64,000 bases of DNA, from positions 27,354,969 through 27,418,968 of the forward strand of contig NW_004955425.1 in assembly GCF_000276665.1 (NCBI RefSeq), written 5' to 3'. This DNA is from Chinchilla lanigera. Taxonomy: Eukaryota > Chordata > Mammalia > Rodentia > Chinchillidae. Positions within the stretch are counted from its first letter, which is position 1, and each line of letters starts with the position of its first letter. Below the pieces are notes generated by a model. The model did no database searches. It saw only the letters and a program-made list of their open reading frames with translations, and had not been told where the DNA came from. Both the position numbers and the translations under genes were made by a program. This document shows, in pieces, positions 22,745 to 34,700 of the stretch.

Positions 22745-23390
22745 GACATATCTCTATGCCCTTCTAACAGGTTCTTCAGCCGCACCCAGACCCACCCAGG
22801 GGAGCTCTGACTCACACAAGACTGCCTTCTGTGGGGATTCCTCCATTGAAAATGGCTGGTCACAGTCACCACTGCTGCTTGGAAAGCTCCTCTTGGTGCC
22901 AGAAAAAGGTTCATGTGGAAAGTTCCTAAGCCAGTAGTTTCACTACAATTCTCTGTTTGCTAACTGGATTTAGGTGCACCTGTCCCTGAATTAGCCCATG
23001 AATCCATCCTCTGTGCAGACGGAGCCCAGGCACCAAGCACTGTGCAGTCTTCACCATGGCTGCTGTGGGCTGAGTGCTTGTGTGTGTCTGGGAGGCTGAC
23101 CCAGACACGGAGAGGACCTGTCACAGTGCCCGAGTGCCACTTCCAAAAGAGCCCAGCATGGGCAAACCTCACTCATGACACTGTGTGCTGACAAAGACTT
23201 CAGACGAGTTCTCAGCTGGATTTCAGGGTGGCCAGGGTCCAAGTGTGCCCAGGACTGTGCAGGGGAGGGTTCTTAGGAAGCAGGATTTTGGCATGCTAAA
23301 CTCAGGAAAGACCCAGGCATCTTGATAGGGATCTGCACTCCATGGAAAAAACTCAGGGCTGAGTAGCAGTGCCTAGGCATTAGAGGACTG
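22745..23390. other. Unassigned non-coding stretch
   Basis: Unique-looking sequence with no gene, ending where TG-rich low-complexity DNA begins. Confidence 0.5.
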
Positions 23391-23394
23391 GGGG

Positions 23395-23656
23395 CAGGGG
23401 TGAATCTGTGCATGTATGTGTGAGTTGTGTAAATATGTGCAAACATGGGTGTGAGAGAGTACCTAGGGGGTCCATGGGTTTGTGTGCACAAAAGCATATA
23501 CATGGATGAATACAAAGTGCACAAATGTGCATGTGTGGGGGAGTTTGTGTGTGTCTGTGAGACAATGTGCTAAGTGAATAAGTGTGAGAGTTGTACATTA
23601 CAGTGTGGGAGTGTGTGCGTGTGTGCACATATATGCCAGTGGAGGGTGCGTGCATG

Positions 23657-23707
<51 letters not shown>

Positions 23708-23708
23708 A
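23395..23708 (+). repeat. TG-rich region ending in a (GT)n microsatellite
   Basis: The core is an essentially perfect (GT)n at about 23659-23706. To its left, about 260 bp is built of degenerate TGTG/GTGCA words, a decayed or expanding margin. Frames encoding Val-Cys or Thr-His repeats here are artefacts. Confidence 0.92.
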
Positions 23709-23709
23709 T

Positions 23710-24630
23710 GCGCTCAAAGGCACTCTGGGGAGAGCAAGCTTTCACATCCCAGCACCCTACTGCAGTGGCTCTAAATATCAACGGCACATGCCACCCACGC
23801 TGGCCCTGAGACTTGCCAAAGAGCAGCTCTGAGGAAAGTTTACCCTGCTAGTTCATTGAACTCAGGAGTAGAGATTGTACATTTATTTTGCTCTATGACA
23901 ATATAATTAGCTTCCCCTCTGGTGAGGAATGAAAGGGCAGTGTGCTCCTGACAGCTGTGGGAGCTGCCTTCCTGCCCCGATAAATCTAGTCTTCACGATA
24001 CCTTTACACCTGTTTAAACAAGGAACAGGATAGGTATTTATTTGAAGTTCAAGAGGCCATAGGAACCCTGGTTTAAACCTAGGCCTGGATATAATTAGAA
24101 AGATACTTAATTCTTTGTTCTGAAAGATGTTGCAGCCCACAGTTTCCTCAAAGCTTGGGCAGTTGGCTTAAGTTCCCAGAATGTGTCCCTCCCAGAATGG
24201 GGAAAGGCAGGGCGAGGACGCGTCCTCAAGGGTGGGGTAAGGAGCCAGGGCAGCAGGTCCCCAGGGTGTCGACTTCCAGACCTTGCTAATCACAGAAGCC
24301 TGAGCCCCAGGAGGACTCCCTGGCCCTCCAGCCAGGCCTTCCCAGACTAGGACAAGGACCTCGTTACCCTTTCTTCATTTAAAGTTTCACAACATTTCAA
24401 CACCACACGCACAACCACACAACAACAGTTGTACAACTTACAAAAATATGAATTTTTAGCTCCACATCAGCAAGTGGCCTGGTGCAGTACCCAAGATAAG
24501 GGGTAACAGGAACCTCTGTCAGTTTATCTTTGGGACTGCAGCTCACCTCACTTGCCGATTGAGTTGAAAGCCAAACTGGAAGCTCTGTGTGAAAGTGGGG
24601 TTGGGACAAACAGCTCCTGAGACCCTGCAT
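23710..24630. other. Unassigned non-coding stretch
   Basis: No gene or confident repeat is visible. Confidence 0.5.
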
Positions 24631-24639
24631 TTCTCTGTG

Positions 24640-25110
24640 GGTGACAGACCTGCCTGCGAAGGGCCGGATCCCTTCGGGTCCAGAGTGGAGGGGTCCTGCG
24701 ACCCCGCTGACATGTCCTGCTCTGCCCTGTAGGGGGAGCCGCTGCAGGTCTGAGTCCCCGCAGGGCGCTGGGCAGAGGCCTCAGTGCGGGAGAACCCGGA
24801 AGCCGAGACCAGCAGCGAGGGACTGCACACGGCCAGATGCCAGTACAGTCTGTACGAGGCCCAGGAGGCAGATCCGGGGAAGCACGACTCTCCAGCCCGC
24901 GGGGCCCGGCCAAGAGAGAGAGGGCCAAGCAGGAGGCAGGGAGTCTGCGCCCTGGGCATCTCACGGAGCCGGTGGCCGTGTGCCCCGGGAGCTGGCACGT
25001 CATCAGTCTCTGATCTGAGAGGTATTCATATTCTGGGGAGCGCCCGCTGTTTTCAGCCAGAGAGATCCCTCCTTTTGCTCTGCCCAGGATACGACATCCT
25101 AATGGGAGAC
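24640..25110. other. GC-rich island of unknown nature
   Basis: About 370-470 bp of GC-rich, moderately CpG-bearing DNA that contrasts sharply with its flanks. Overlapping frames (125 codons plus at 24641, 112 codons plus at 24784, 151-242 codons minus from 24998/25276) exist. The longest minus-strand frame runs through an ID SINE, so it is not an intact gene. It could be a decayed retrocopy exon or a small CpG island. Confidence 0.4.
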
Positions 25111-25120
25111 ATGGGTTCTT

Positions 25121-25256
25121 AAAATAGACAAGGAGGGGCTGGGGATTTAGCTCAGTGGCACAGCGCCTGCCTGGCAAGCGCAAGGTCGTGAGTTCGGTTC
25201 CCGGTACCGGAAAAAAATAAATAAATAAAATAAAATAAAATAAAATAGACAAGGAG
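25121..25256 (+). mobile_element. Young ID-type SINE with 15-bp target duplication
   Basis: Body 25136-25241 begins GGGCTGGGGATTTAGCTCAG and contains GGTCGTGAGTTCGGTTCCCG, then an (AAATA)n tail. AAAATAGACAAGGAG occurs identically at 25121-25135 and 25242-25256. The well-preserved CpGs suggest a recent insertion. Confidence 0.95.
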
Positions 25257-25899
25257 TTCCAGCAACTCCAGGCCAAGGGGTCTGGCAGATGTACGGAGGA
25301 TGTTTTACCTAAACACTTAAACGTGTGAAAGTTGAAAATGATAAGTCAAGCCAAGGGTGAATCTGTAATGTTACATGTCAGTGGAGTAGGGGATGGGCCA
25401 GCTGGGACGGACTTTGCCTTTCAGGACCAGCGGGAGTGAACATACCAGAAATCTGGCGGGGAAGAAGGCGGGGTGTGGAATCAGATACTCCCCTCTGCGG
25501 TCCGGCTGCTTGCTGTGTATCTCAGAAATGCACATTGCCACTGTCTGGGAGGAACACGATTTCTTAGGCAAATAAAGTCGTTTCCTATTTCTGAATGTAA
25601 TTTCTTTGCATAACAATGAATTTACTAAACAGAGCCAGAAATTATTACAAGACCCTATAACCCATTTTTAAAACAATCAAAAACATACTGTAAATCTACA
25701 TGGAACCACTTTTAAAGAACAATGGCATCATGAAGGTACACTTAGCTCTATTCTTGTGTAAAAGGAAGCTTGTTATTTTCATTAATTCATTACTGGACTT
25801 CAGTAATGAAACTTAATTACTGGACTTCATTCTCTGTTTTGCATGAAGTCCCTTAATCCTTGGAAGGATGACATTTCAATTATATGCTTTTGTATTCAC

Positions 25900-26060
25900 T
25901 GGTGAAAAGAAGCAAAATCCAACCCGTCTCCTCTGAAGCAACTCAAAAAAAAATGATGCAGTCATCTTCAGTTCTCTTTCATTGTAAGTTTTGTTCAGAA
26001 ATGAAAGGTCTGCTGGTGTCTGCTGCGATCTTTGTGACAGAGACACTGAGCACTTCTGGC
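25900..26060 (+). repeat. Diverged repeat copy A (pairs with 26815-26975)
   Basis: Shares a colinear series of words with copy B: CTGGTGAAAA, CCAACCCGTCTCCTCTGAA/CCATCCTGTCTCCTCTAGA, CAACTCAAAA, CAGAAATGA/TAGAAATGA and GTCTGCTG/GTCTGTTG. I do not know the family name. Confidence 0.6.
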
Positions 26061-26084
26061 ATGTCGGGCCCGCGCTGAGCTGTG

Positions 26085-26630
26085 TACAGTCACAGGCCAC
26101 TTAACTACAGGGCTAGTTCTGAGAGATGTGTCATTAGGCAATTTGATCACTGTGAAAACACCATAAAGCGCACTTATGCAGCCTAAATGGCACGGAGCAG
26201 TCACGCGACATGGCCTCTTGATACAATCAGGAGACAGGGTAAGCAGAAAATGTATAAGGCTGCTGCCAGCTTAACATGGCCTGTGCTTCACAGCTTTATT
26301 TTTCCTGGGCAGGAAAACACTCTGGAATAACTATAAAAAGTAGATAGTATGCTGGTATACATTAGCCAGTTACACAGTTGTTTATCACTTTGAAGTATTA
26401 TATACTTTATATAATTATGCACCATACTTTTATACAACTGGCAGCACAATAAGATTATTATAACAACATCGCCCCAAACTTGTGAGTTATGCTTTGCACT
26501 ACAACACTGTGATGGCTTCGATGTCACTGGGTGATAGGAATTTCCAGCTCCATTATAACCTTTCAGAACCACCTTACTGTAGTACATGTGGTCTACTATT
26601 GAGTGGAACATTGGTGTATGTGATTGTGTA
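26085..26630. mobile_element. Ancient palindromic DNA transposon, TA-flanked
   Basis: The left end CAGTCACAGGCCACTTAAC (from 26087) and the inverted right end (ACAATCACATACACCAAT read from 26628) are related terminal inverted repeats, with TA on both outer edges. The interior is AT-rich, non-coding and of the type seen in widespread mammalian Tc1/mariner-superfamily MITEs. Confidence 0.6.
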
Positions 26631-26631
26631 T

Positions 26632-26805
26632 TACTTCATTTAATCTGCAAAATAACACTTTGAGGTGGATTATTATTATACTGTTTATAAATGAAGAAAC
26701 TGAGACAAAAGTATAGCACCTAAAATCATTAAGCCAGGAACTGGCAGACTAACACCGGAGTCCGGGCAGTCTGACTCCCACGCCCGCATTCGGAACTGCT
26801 GTGCT
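26632..26805 (+). mobile_element. MIR SINE
   Basis: AATGAAGAAACTGAGAC, TTAAGCCAGGAACTGGCAGA and GGCAGTCTGACTCCC occur in MIR order and spacing. Confidence 0.75.
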
Positions 26806-26814
26806 GGTTTCATC

Positions 26815-26975
26815 ATTCACATATCCTGGTGAAAAAGAGCCACACTCCATCCTGTCTCCTCTAGACCAACTCAAAACACCTTTGGTTGCCTTCTGCTATC
26901 TTCCATGGTACATTTTGCTTAGAAATGAGCAGTATGCAGGAGTCTGTTGCATCCATAACAGCTACCCTGGGCTCC
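26815..26975 (+). repeat. Diverged repeat copy B (pairs with 25900-26060)
   Basis: See copy A: same orientation and same order of shared words, about 915 bp apart, with a palindromic transposon and a MIR between them. Confidence 0.6.
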
Positions 26976-27439
26976 TTGAAATCGTCCCTGTCATTCCAGA
27001 ACTCAGGAAACGTCCTTTGTGTGGCAGAGCACAAGGGTCTCTGAGCTGTAAGAATTTCTGCTGATTAAATCTCAATGTTTGCCCACATGTAACAGATTTT
27101 CTTTGTAGCGTGCGGGAGCTTTGAAGCCAATAAAGCCATTGCCTGGTATACAAGTGACAATCACATCAAGGCGTATGTAACTGGTAGGTCTCAGTTTTTT
27201 TTTTTTAGAGTCTGTTGATATTTTTTCATTAAATGTCCTTGAATGTCATACTGTGTATCAAATATAGGAATAATTGTTCATTTCAGGAGCTAGGACAGCC
27301 AGCTTACAACAAGAAAGTCAAGATGGAGCTTCTCTGATTGAAGGTGGCAAAAGCCTCCTAAAGCCTGGGGCCTAAGTAGGCTGACAAGAGCAATTTACTT
27401 ACCGGGCGGCCTTAGCTCTCTTCCTCCAGAAGATTCATG

Positions 27440-27785
27440 CTGTCCTTCCTCTGTGCGTGATGTCTTCCATTTCTCAGACCCCTCGCAGTTGGACACAGGC
27501 ATGGGAATAATTCTGTCCACTAAAACGGGGGTGGGAATGGCACACACTACTTCCGGGGTGAGGCAGTGAACACCTACGTGAGCTTTCCGAGCCTCTCTCC
27601 ACTCCAGTTTCAGCCAGTGTGGAGGCCCTGAGTTGAAACAGGGGGCTGAACCACCTCATGGCAGACAGCTGCTACACATATAGGAGACTTGGGGTGAATG
27701 GAAAAAATAAGCATTTTTTGTATGAAGACATTGAAATTCAGGTGTTGTTTGTTATTGTAGCAAAACCTAACCTACCTTACCTAGT
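27440..27785 (+). mobile_element. Probable old MLT-type LTR fragment
   Basis: The right end, GTTTGTTATTGTAGCAAAAC followed by CTAACCTACCTTACCTAGT, resembles the terminal segment of ancient ERVL-type LTRs. The left boundary is uncertain. Confidence 0.45.
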
Positions 27786-28249
27786 CTTCTAGGTGTCCTT
27801 TTCTTGTACAGGCAATTGACCACCCCCCTATATTTTTCAATAAAGAATTTTTTAAATCCCACTTTCTCCACCTCCCTATCATGAATTTGCCTTTGGGACC
27901 TAACAGACATGTGGATGTATGATGGTATACTCCTGGAATGTACATATTATTTGCCAAAACTCTTCTCGTCTGCCCTCTGCCACTTCTTTTTTAAGAAAAT
28001 CTACAGAAAGACCCAAATAAGCATAGATACCCCAGCTCCTATCTATCCCCGATTCACAGTTTTTGAAACTTTTTCCCTTCTGCTTCAGAGCTTTTTCGAT
28101 ATACTAAATAAAGTGTTGTGGTCACAGTTGGAGTCCTGACCCAACTCTTACCACCTCCATGGGGCTGTTGGGCACACACATGCCCAGGCCCCATTCTCTG
28201 GAGTAACGGGAATAGGACTGTGGGGTATTCTCATGGATTACTTCTGTGC

Positions 28250-28287
<38 letters not shown>
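28250..28287 (+). repeat. (CA)n microsatellite
   Basis: About 18 perfect CA units. Confidence 0.95.
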
Positions 28288-28288
<1 letters not shown>

Positions 28289-28289
28289 A

Positions 28290-31280
28290 TGGTGGTCCAT
28301 ATTTTTACTGTATGTACAGAATAGCTGAACTTGATTGACTCAGAATAAAATGCTGAGATTTGTCATGGGAAAATAGGATGAGATAGAACTGATATATGGA
28401 AAATAGATTTTTAGTTTTGCCTGATTATAGCCAGATAATTCTTGATGAGGTGGCCCAGCTTACACAGATGGCAGGTATTTCTAACGTGTTCATTCTGCAC
28501 TCACGTCTTCACCCTGTGGCCTAAGACAGAGCCAGTTGTGTATCTGACCTTCGGGAAGTCTTCCTAGCTAACCACTCTTTCCCAGACAGTTGTATTTGTT
28601 GAAAAACACATATTCATTGAAAAAAAATTAACTCATTAAGGCATAAAGAACACAGTAGCAATTGCCCGAAATCCAACCATCCAGAGAAAACTATTAACAT
28701 TTTGGTAAATAACCTTACAAACATTTCTGGCAGCAGTGGCTAAGTGTGTACAAGTGTGTGGGATTGTGCTATGCTCATCTATTGCCTGCCTTGTTGCCTG
28801 ACAGTAAATGTTATGGACACCTTGAGACAATTTTCCGAAACCACAAGACCTCTCTGATTTCTTTGGCTTGGAGCAATGTCCAGGGTTAAAACCGAGAAGC
28901 AGGGAAAAGAGGCAGGCACTAGGGGGTGGGCCCAAGCTCTGTGTGATTTCCTCCTGGGAGGAGAGTGCTGCCACCCACTGCACATTCAGGTCACCGCAGA
29001 GAGGGCTGTGGAGTCAGAATTCAGTAAGGTCTCTCTCTGGCTTACTCCACTGCAGTCACTTCTCTGCCACCACCCGTCTTCTGCTGAGCTGCCCTCCCCG
29101 CACCCTCCATGGGCTGCAGAGTGAAAAGGATCTAAAGACACAGGAGACACGGGCCCCAGCCTCACCACCCATGTGGCAAGTATACGAAATATCTGCTGGT
29201 GTGGACGTTTGCTTTTCATCTCCCAGCTCAGGGAGCGGGGCAGTGGTGTCTTTCTGAAGCTGTCTGACTGTGTTGCTGTTATAGTCACTCCAGCTCATAG
29301 ATGGGGATTTGAAAGGGGATTGGACAATGCGGGCACTATCATTGCTGTTACCCTACAAGGTAGGGCCTGGTCAAAAAGAGCAGGTGGCTGGAAGCATGGC
29401 CTCAGAGAGTGTATTTCCCTCCCTGGCAGCTCCCTTGTCTCTCTGCTTCCTGCCTACCATGAATTGAGCAGATTTCCTCCACCCAGGCCTTTCCACTATG
29501 CCATTTCTACTTGGGGCAATTAACCATGCAAGGACTGAAACTTATAAAACATAAGCCAAAGTCAACAAAGTCCACCTTTAAATTGCAGTGTCAGGTATTG
29601 TGTGGCAGCTATGAGGAAAGCAGAACAGGGACCAAGCACTCCAGCACACAAACCTTTGGGGGACAAACCTCAGCAGTAGTAAAGAAGGCATCCCCCAGGT
29701 CAAAGACATGACCTGTCTTCACCCCTGAGACTGTCTCACCCAGAGGGGACACGAGGACTCGGGAGGAAACATCCTATTTTTTTGGAAGCTATTTTTTTTT
29801 TTTTCAAGAAATAAAAGAATATGAAATTTCTTGAATTTGAAGTTGTGGCTTAAAGCAAAGAGTTGGTCACATGGTCAGGAGACCTGGGCAGCCACGCAGC
29901 CCTGGCCCCTGAGGAGAGCATGGGTTCCATATTGCTGGTGGATCTTGAATCTCTTCATAATTTTTAAACAAGGAGCCCCACATTTCCATTTTGCACTTAT
30001 GTGTAAATTGTGTAGCCCATCCTACTACCATGCACGCTTCCTGGATCCTTTCGTGGCATAAGTTTGAAAATTTTTCGGTCTTTGGGGAAAATCCTCTCTG
30101 ACAGAGCTTGAGCAGTTAATGAGAACATTAGCCATTGGCCAAGTCACATGTACCATGACTGCCTTGGTTTATTTATGCTATTATATTTGCATGATGATCC
30201 TTCACCAAAGGGGTTGTTACATACATCTTCTTTATGAAAATAGAGCCAAATGTAAATTTAATACAGCTTATGATGAAATGAAAGATGAAACCCATACTGG
30301 CCCACAGTATTATTAGCTGAGATGAAAAGGAGGCTGCTCATGGAACCATGTTTGGGTGGATTTCAGTGGAGAAGACGCCAGAACTACCAGGAGCTCTATG
30401 AGTCACAGCCCTCTGTCCCAGCCTCCTCTCAGTGACATATTCCTTCCCAGCACTGGCAGCTCAGAGCATTTCTCCTACAGAGTCAGCCCCTGCTTGTTCC
30501 TCAGCCTTTCTCTTGGAGAGATCTTCAGAAGTCATCAGTCTGGAACCTTTGTGTACATGTGAAACTGAACAGTTTGCTTTCAGATTGTCAGATCTGACAT
30601 TTATGATGTCTTTGCTGTTTGTTCCTAGGTTCTTTGGGCTCATAAAGACTCTTTTTTACGGGAAGGACATTTTTTTCCCAAGGTTCTGGAACTTGCTCGC
30701 CTTCAGAGGTGCAGTGCATGCTGGCCACACACACACACACCCAAGGATGTCAAAGCCACAAACGTGACCAGGAGCCAGGAGCCTGAGGCTCATCCCCTCC
30801 CCTACTCAGTCTCCTCTATGCCCACAGCCACTCATGGTCCATTAGCTGCATTCTTCTTTCCCTGTCCTTCAGTACAGTCATCACACAGCCAGAGTCTGTG
30901 CCCAGATGCAGGACACAGGGGCTGCTGAGCAAGACAAGCCAGCTGCCCTTGCATCTTCAAGGAACTGCAACCAATAACAGTAGCTGGATTTGATTAAGTG
31001 CTTCTGGGTGTGCTTTCTAAGTGCCCTGCAGTAAGTGTGCACTACTTCTGTATCATCTTTTTAGAGGATAAGGAATAAGGATTGTCATAAGTGCTATAAA
31101 TGTGTAAGATACCCCATGTATGAACCCACCTGTTAGCATTCCTTCAAAGTATTAAAGAAATAGCAACCTCCAATAGACGTCTGCTCCTCCTAGTACACAG
31201 GCAGCAAACATGCCCTCTGTAGGTTTGTCTCCATCTCCCCAGCTGGTAATATAGTATAATGGTTCCTACCTCTTAGGATT
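28290..31280. other. Long non-coding stretch
   Basis: About 3 kb with no gene and no confident transposable element apart from a possible MIR remnant near 30990-31100, homopolymers near 29778-29801 and a short (AC)n near 30727. Chance frames reach 129 codons (28868-29257 plus) without a recognisable domain. Confidence 0.5.
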
Positions 31281-31289
31281 GTGTGTGTG

Positions 31290-31492
31290 TGGGCGGGTGT
31301 GTGGTTTGTGTTCTCAGCAGTGAGGATTGAATCAAGGGCTTTCAAACTGAGCTTTATCTCCAACCTTTTTTGTTTTAAGACAAGGTCTCACCAAGATGCT
31401 AAATTGCCCAGGCTGGGCTTGAACTTAAAAGCTTCCTGCTTCAGCCTCCCAGAATCCTGGGATTACAGGAGTGTGCCAGTGCAGCTGGCTCT
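31290..31492 (-). mobile_element. B1-dID dimeric SINE, reverse orientation (diverged)
   Basis: The reverse ID part (CAGTGAGGATTGAATCAAGG) is followed by a linker, AGACAAGGTCTCACC and TTGCCCAGGCTGGGCTTGAA, ending GTGCAGCTGGC. Confidence 0.8.
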
Positions 31493-31641
31493 TCTGAAGC
31501 TCCTTCTGAGGGTTCAGTGAGTGCCACGGGTACACATTCACCAAATGTTAGCTATTATTGTGGGTCCCGCTCTTTCTCTTTCCCTTGCCCTCTCCTTTCC
31601 CCTCCTCTTCTACAACACCACCACCAGCCCCGAGAACCTCA

Positions 31642-31786
31642 CGGTAGGTCCTCAATTTAGGAACATTTGAGTTATGAACTTTCACAGGTGTACTGTGTTA
31701 AGATTCACTTTGGCAGCTTACAAACCAATCCAGCTTACAAACAGCTCTCCAAGTACTGAACGGGTTCATAAGTCAGGGACTTACTG
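31642..31786. mobile_element. Tigger-like MITE (145 bp)
   Basis: The left terminus CGGTAGGTCCTCAATTTAGG and inverted right terminus CAGTAAGTCCCTGACTTATG are imperfect inverted repeats of the Tigger (pogo) type, with TA directly to the right. There is no coding capacity. Confidence 0.65.
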
Positions 31787-31789
31787 TAC

Positions 31790-34700
31790 TTGAACACTGC
31801 TGTCAGCCACCTGGGCTGAGACCAGCCAGGGTTTCTCAAGCTTTAAACAACCTGTGGAATTTATCAAACTGCAGGCCCTGCTTCAGAGGTCTGAGGTGGA
31901 GACTGCGATCCCACATTTCTAACAAGCTCCTGGCACACACTTTGAGACAGGAGAGTGCAGCTGAGTTAATGTCCTTTTGGGATTTCCAGGAAGAAAATGC
32001 CTTAGATGTGTTCACATGTAACCTGTCCTATGGGTTCTCCTCTCTCTTGGATAGAATTATGTCATAAGTAAACACGATCACCTATTTCAGTATGTAAGAC
32101 CCTGCCCTCCTTCTGGAATATCAAGGCACTTGTCACAATACAAGGCCTCTCCACCCATAAAGAGCTTCTATTTGACATATCAGTTTACAAATACAAGCGG
32201 CCACACAGAGCCTATCCATACAGAGCCTATTCTCAGTGCTAAATGAGGACTGCAGACAACAAATGAAAGCAAGACTTTGAGCTCTATTTTAAATTCTGTA
32301 AGGAACTAAAGCCTAAATACTTACTTTGAAATATCGAGGATGAACATGTGCTCCAGATGTAGGGTTGCATTAATCAGCCTTAACTTTTAATGTGAGAGTC
32401 ATGTCTGTCTGTATAAATACACACTCCCCCAGGATATGTGATGTCCCATGGTATTGTCAAGTTTTTCCCATTCCTCGTTAGGGGAGGAACCACAGGTTGA
32501 GATACAGAAGTCATCTGGAGCATAAATGCACAGGCTGGAGGCTGCACCCCACCACTGTGTAGGGAACATGTTTATCTCATTTGACTACATTTTGTGGGGT
32601 TTTCAATTCCTGCTTTACTCCATTTGAAGGTTATTATTTGCTATGGAAACAGTGATGTCAAGTTGATGTGGGTGGGGTGCAGGGCCTTGCAGAAACACAA
32701 AATCATTTATCCCCAAAAGTGCGAGTTATTATTAGGTTGAGTTGTTGCTGGCTGAAGGGGTCGAGCCTCCCAAGCCCTGTGTTTCAGATGGAACAGTCTG
32801 GCAGGCTGTGGGGCAGCACATTTAGGAGAAAGTGTCTGTTTTGCATAGCACAGTGTCTTGGGGTAGGTGTATTGGCCCCGCCAAAACAGGATGTGATTTG
32901 TTGGGGGCGGTGAAGGAGGGAACTCAATTAGTGATCAAGTGTTAATTTAATGAACGACTATTGCCCTAGGACACAAGAACTCTTTTGGGGAGGATAAAGA
33001 ATTCCTGTTAAGTGGGGGCTCTTTGGAATGGGCACCCCTGGAAAATGGGGCTTTCTAGGAGTTGTTGAGGTTGAGCTGAAGTTGACCAAGCTTCCGTGGA
33101 AAGCCAAGGGGTGAGAGCCTTCAGGCCCAGCTCCCAGGCAGGTGAGCTATAAATAACGTTGCCCAATCTATCAGCTGTCTGGTTAGCACGATCAGGTGCT
33201 TATCCCATTCCAGGAGTCCATCTTCTGACTCTCCCAATAAACTGTCAGTCCCCTCTCCCAGCTGTAGAAACAGACTTGAGGGTGGTGTGCCCTGGCTCAA
33301 GGCCACCACAAATTGATAGAGCAAGAACTTGAGCCCATTTCAACGCGAGAATCTACTTTCTTAGCTACCAGTGTGTCCTTAAGGAAAAATACTGAGCTGG
33401 AACTTTATAGTTCAAGTCTATGGGTCTAAAAGTGTTTGATATTACTAGATCTATGAATCATCCTGACCTGGTGGTAGACCACACCTCAGTCTCAAATCAG
33501 GGCCCCAGGACAGGAGAGAGATCAGGCTCCCTCTGCTGGTTTTCACTGGTGACAGCAGTAAGAGTGCAGTGTGTGCAATGATTCCATTGCCACCATTTAT
33601 GGGGCATCTCCTGAAGTTCCGGGCCTGTGCTAGACACCAAACTGGACGTCAGCTTCACTAAGCCGCTGAGAGTACTGACTCCATTGACAGATCAAAGGGA
33701 CAGAGACATAACAGTTTCCAGGGATGTGCTCCACATCACTCCTCTGGTTAGGTGCTGAGTTCCTTGGCCATCAGAAGTTAGGTCTTGCCTACTCTGCCCC
33801 ACTTCATGTGGACAGAGACCTGGTTGGTGACAGCAGGTGAGTGTGAGGCCAAGGACTGAGCCTACCAGGATGGTGTCAGGAGACCTTTCACTAATGCCTC
33901 AAGCCTGAGGCAGGCTCTGTTCTCTGTGGCCATAGTCTTCCTCTCAGCACTTAGAACCTCCCTTTTGACCAGGGGCCCCCCAGTGTGACTTGCCCGTGAA
34001 TTCATCATTCACCTCTGCATTCATTCCACAAAAATTACTGTCTCCCTTGTATCACAGCTGGGACTTTTGGGGAGGGTCTGGCTGTCTGAGAACCCCTTAA
34101 GGTTGAGGTCTGGAAAGGAAAATATCCCATCAGCAATGCTGGCTGAATCCAAACCTTTCTGGAGGGATGAAAAATTCAAAGAAAGAAAAAGAATTCAGAA
34201 CAGACACCACAGCTGGAAAACTTCCATGTGGAAGCGCGTGGTCCTCTAGTTCTAATGGCATCGAGATCTGAGAGGGAAGTGGGCCCCACAGCTGCAAACC
34301 CAAGTGATGCCTGGTTGCTATTTCATTACATAAAGTAACTACATTAGAAAATATCCAAGAAATAAAATTCAGGAACTTGAGCAGAGTAAGAGGGGGAAAA
34401 ATTTAATTTCTCAGCCAGTCCTTAGGCATCGCTAGTCACAGGATGTGAGTATGGGACCCAATTTCTAGATTTCCTTCGGACGTATTATCTTCCTCAAAGG
34501 CCTACCTATCCGCTGCCAGGCTCCGTCCACTCCTTGCTTCCCCCTCCTGGGGCTCACCTCAGGCCATACACAGCACAACTGCAGGGGCGTCATTCACACC
34601 AAAGGCCTTATGAATCCAATTGTTGATTCTTAACCTGGGTCACAGGTTGGGAACATTTAAGGAAACTTTACATATTATTAATGTTTTAGAATCTCTTCCA

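Noticed and set aside
23380..23832. Val-Cys and Thr-His repeat frames
   Set aside because: They are translations of a (GT)n microsatellite and its degenerate margin.
25136..25241. Possible tRNA gene (A and B box-like motifs)
   Set aside because: The sequence is an ID-type SINE with an A-rich tail and target duplications. The same applies to the other ID copies in the window.
24548..25276. 242-codon minus-strand frame
   Set aside because: Its N-terminal part is the reverse translation of an ID SINE and its tail, so it is not a conserved gene.
28868..29257. 129-codon plus-strand frame
   Set aside because: No recognisable domain and no supporting splice or promoter context; a similar-length frame occupies the opposite strand.
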